Shown here: positions 63,312 to 64,000 of the stretch, piece after piece
Layout: each line of letters opens with the position of its first letter
How positions within the stretch are numbered: the stretch's first letter is position 1
Assembly (NCBI RefSeq): GCF_024979295.1
Contig: NZ_JANLCJ010000002.1
Coordinates: 248,001-312,000 of the forward strand
DNA: 64,000 nucleotides
Reading direction: 5' to 3'
Source of the DNA: Herbiconiux daphne
GTDB lineage: Bacteria > Actinomycetota > Actinomycetes > Actinomycetales > Microbacteriaceae
Notes under the pieces: model-generated
The model's input: only the letters and a program-made list of their open reading frames with translations
Database searches by the model: none
Told to the model about the DNA's origin: nothing
Made by a program: the position numbers and the translations under genes

Positions 63312-63414
63312 CGGGCCCTCGCGCGGGCACCGACGGGCGGGCCCGGCGCGGTAGGCGTGCCGGGCAGCTCTGGCGGGTAGGCGCGGCGGGGCAGCTTGGC
63401 CGGTCACCCGCCAC

Positions 63415-63789
63415 TCACCCGGCCGGGCGCGAGAACAGGTTCACGAGGTTGCCGTCGGGGTCTCGGAACAGCGTCGAACGGTTGCCCCAGGGCATCGTGG
63501 TGGGCTCGAGCACGATGTCGTCGAGGGTGCTGCACAGACGCGCGAACTCGGCATCCACGTCGTCGACGAGGAATTCGATGATGATCGAGTCGTTGCTCGC
63601 CGGCTTCGGCGCCTGCGCCCCGAGCATGGCCACGGTCGCCGTGCTGCCGATGGCGAGCGAACCCGCGTCGGTGCGGAACTCGGCGAACACCGGCGCAGGC
63701 CGAACCGCGGGCGTGCCCGTGACGCGTTCGTAGAAGTCGGCGAGCCGATCGACGTCGTCGGTGACGATGCGGATGGAGGCGAATTGCAT
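63415..63789 (-). CDS. VOC-family protein
   Basis: A 124-residue VOC protein: MQFASIRIVTDDVDRLADFYERVTGTPAVRPAPVFAEFRTDAGSLAIG, SNDSIIIEFLVDDVDAEFARLCSTLDDIVLEPTTMPWGNRSTLFRDPDGNLVNLFSRP. GAAGGG six bases upstream supports the ATG at 63789. The frame stays open upstream to the window end, but no homology is visible there. Convergent with the VOC gene at 62958. Confidence 0.87.
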   Translation of the reverse strand: MQFASIRIVTDDVDRLADFYERVTGTPAVRPAPVFAEFRTDAGSLAIGSTATVAMLGAQAPKPASNDSIIIEFLVDDVDAEFARLCSTLDDIVLEPTTMPWGNRSTLFRDPDGNLVNLFSRPAG

Positions 63790-64000
63790 GGTGATCCCTT
63801 CCGGCGGGCCGAGGTGGACCGTCGCCTCGATTGTGCGCCGAACCCACGACATCGGCTCGATCCCGCGCAGAACCGGGCCAGAACGGCCCCTGCACGAGGC
63901 CAGATCCAGGCCAGAACGAGCCCAGAACGGGCCGAACTCTAGGGCATTCCCGACGCCCTTCGCCAGTCCACTTTCGGGCTTGGCGCGACGGCCCACGGCA
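63790..64000. other. Upstream region with degenerate CCAGAAC repeats
   Basis: The last 211 bases hold no gene I can support. Between about 63870 and 63935 the words CAGAAC and CCAGAACG recur several times with degenerate spacing. The promoter of the VOC gene should be here, but no clear boxes were seen. Confidence 0.4.

Overview
This window is high-G+C chromosomal DNA from an actinobacterium, most likely Microbacteriaceae-like. The basis is codon usage (third positions almost always G or C), an erpA-ctaC-ctaD-ctaF respiratory block, cell-wall-binding repeat 2 domains, DUF3043 and DUF222/HNH proteins, and many start codons that sit 6-7 nt after a TAnnnT -10 box, as expected for leaderless actinobacterial mRNAs. 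No rRNA, tRNA, CRISPR array, transposase, integrase or prophage gene was seen.

Layout. 1-1.1 kb: 3' part of a cell-wall-binding protein and a two-way terminator. 1.1-12 kb: mainly housekeeping genes. These are the terminal oxidase genes, an A-type Fe-S carrier, an M20 dipeptidase, DUF3043, nrdR-pyrD, an ArsR/SRPBCC pair and hisD. 10.7-19.5 kb: accessory genes, many as divergent regulator/oxidoreductase pairs, with two damaged genes (an NmrA-like gene without its Rossmann start and a DUF1697 remnant), a CPBP protease and a glutaryl-CoA-dehydrogenase-like gene. 19.5-23.1 kb: dnaE. 23.2-31.7 kb: two adjacent giant unknown genes (1309 and 1477 aa) in one operon with a good promoter, the least explained part of the window. 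31.7-43.4 kb: small accessory genes, a metallo-hydrolase/CPCC pair, an APC transporter, an RlaP-like nucleotidyltransferase, a frameshifted DUF222-HNH gene, an LLM flavin oxidoreductase and an orphan LuxR regulator.

43.4-48.3 kb looks like a resistance neighbourhood: metallo-hydrolase plus bleomycin-resistance-like VOC protein, a GT1 glycosyltransferase with a divergent TetR and a candidate operator, and a rifampin-monooxygenase-like flavoprotein with a near-perfect rifamycin-associated element (RAE) in its promoter. 48.3-54 kb: pgi, a decayed acetyltransferase, type II NADH dehydrogenase, an accessory methionine aminopeptidase with a divergent XRE regulator and two matched operators, and two paralogous small acidic proteins. 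54-64 kb: hydrolases, NADPH:quinone reductase, a TetR/epimerase pair with twin operators, membrane proteins, a MerR gene followed by a frameshifted epimerase gene, and VOC proteins.

Two genome-style signals recur: short tandem duplications at gene ends, several spanning the stop codon, and an apparent excess of the word GGATGCC/GGCATCC. All functional calls come from reading the translated sequence; no database search was run.
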